Assembly (NCBI GenBank): GCA_022823665.1
Contig: JAJEHN010000025.1
Location: 1-64,000, forward strand
Reading direction: 5' to 3'
Length of the DNA stretch: 64,000 bases
Source: Thermoanaerobaculia bacterium
GTDB lineage: Bacteria; Acidobacteriota; Thermoanaerobaculia; Multivoradales; Multivoraceae
Positions 63,962 to 64,000 of this stretch are shown here, piece by piece. The first letter of the stretch is position 1; every line of letters starts with the position of its first letter. A program made the position numbers and the translations under genes. The notes under the pieces were generated by a model. That model was not told the origin of the DNA, ran no database searches, and saw only the letters and a program-made list of their open reading frames with translations.

Positions 63962-64000
63962 GGCGCCCCGCCGGCGTCCCGAACGAGCGCGGTGACGACC
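63958..64000 (-). CDS. Possible C-terminal end of a gene cut by the window edge
   Basis: On the minus strand an open frame reads VVTALVRDAGGAP and stops at TGA overlapping the pilD start (ATGA), the same coupling seen elsewhere in this cluster. Only 13 residues are visible, too few to name it. Partial at its 5' end. Confidence 0.3.
   Translation of the reverse strand, partial: VVTALVRDAGGAP

Overview
The window is G+C-rich (about two thirds by eye) bacterial chromosome from a diderm (Gram-negative-type) organism. Outer-membrane functions are encoded: a BamD-like lipoprotein, TonB with ExbB and two ExbD, a family-9 heptosyltransferase-like enzyme and RseP. It also has the MEP isoprenoid pathway (ispH, dxr), GatB, a RicT/YaaT-type PSP1 protein, SelA, TatA and type IV pilus parts. 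The mix of gene content, G+C and the ExbB-ExbD-ExbD-TonB-TPR layout fits Acidobacteriota (perhaps Thermoanaerobaculia). This is an inference; no 16S or other decisive marker is present.

Layout. 1-5.5 kb looks accessory: a DUF4143 ATPase, a tyrosine recombinase, a tiny membrane ORF and a histidine kinase fused to its own DNA-binding response regulator, ending beside tRNA-Ser. 5.5-14.5 kb: serS lies directly upstream of that tRNA. It is followed by a membrane protein, two fused glycosyltransferases and a polyprenyl-phosphate sugar transferase, forming a surface-polysaccharide cluster. A 72-bp three-hairpin repeat occurs twice inside the first glycosyltransferase gene. 14.5-21.2 kb (minus strand): rrf2, a lipoprotein, ispH-purD-ricT and a GT9-membrane protein-NUDIX-HAD operon. 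21.26-21.67 kb: four tRNA genes (Pro, Arg, His, Arg). 21.7-28 kb (minus): uvrD/pcrA, glmU, a TPR-like protein, a GNAT enzyme and a processive GT2. 28-35.9 kb (plus): a tightly packed eight-gene run, GT-truA-cdsA-dxr-rseP-PASTA-rpe-bamD. 35.9-41 kb: an orphan Fis-type protein, a lytic transglycosylase behind a sigma-54-like promoter, tatA, an AmgK-like kinase, a laccase-domain protein and gatB. 41-46 kb (minus): exbB-exbD-exbD-tonB and two duplicated TPR proteins. 46-51.6 kb: ruvC, yebC, folC, rpiB, a basic protein, purE and an acyl-CoA carboxylase subunit. 51.7-57.1 kb: a TldD/TldE-like pair, a TPR protein and selA. 57.2-64 kb (minus): a membrane sulfatase-superfamily protein, then pilin peptidase, PilV-like, PilW-like and a PilX/PilY1-like fusion.

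Most neighbouring genes overlap by 4 bp (ATGA, GTGA, TTGA, once CTGA), so translational coupling is widespread. Six transcription units share an extended -10 element TGCTANNNT without an obvious -35.

I found no CRISPR array, insertion sequence or clearly new multi-gene system. The most unusual signals are the in-frame structured repeat, the 14-bp perfect stem between duplicated TPR genes, the sigma-54-like promoter beside an orphan Fis protein, the pilus propeller fusion and the divergent TldD/E pair.
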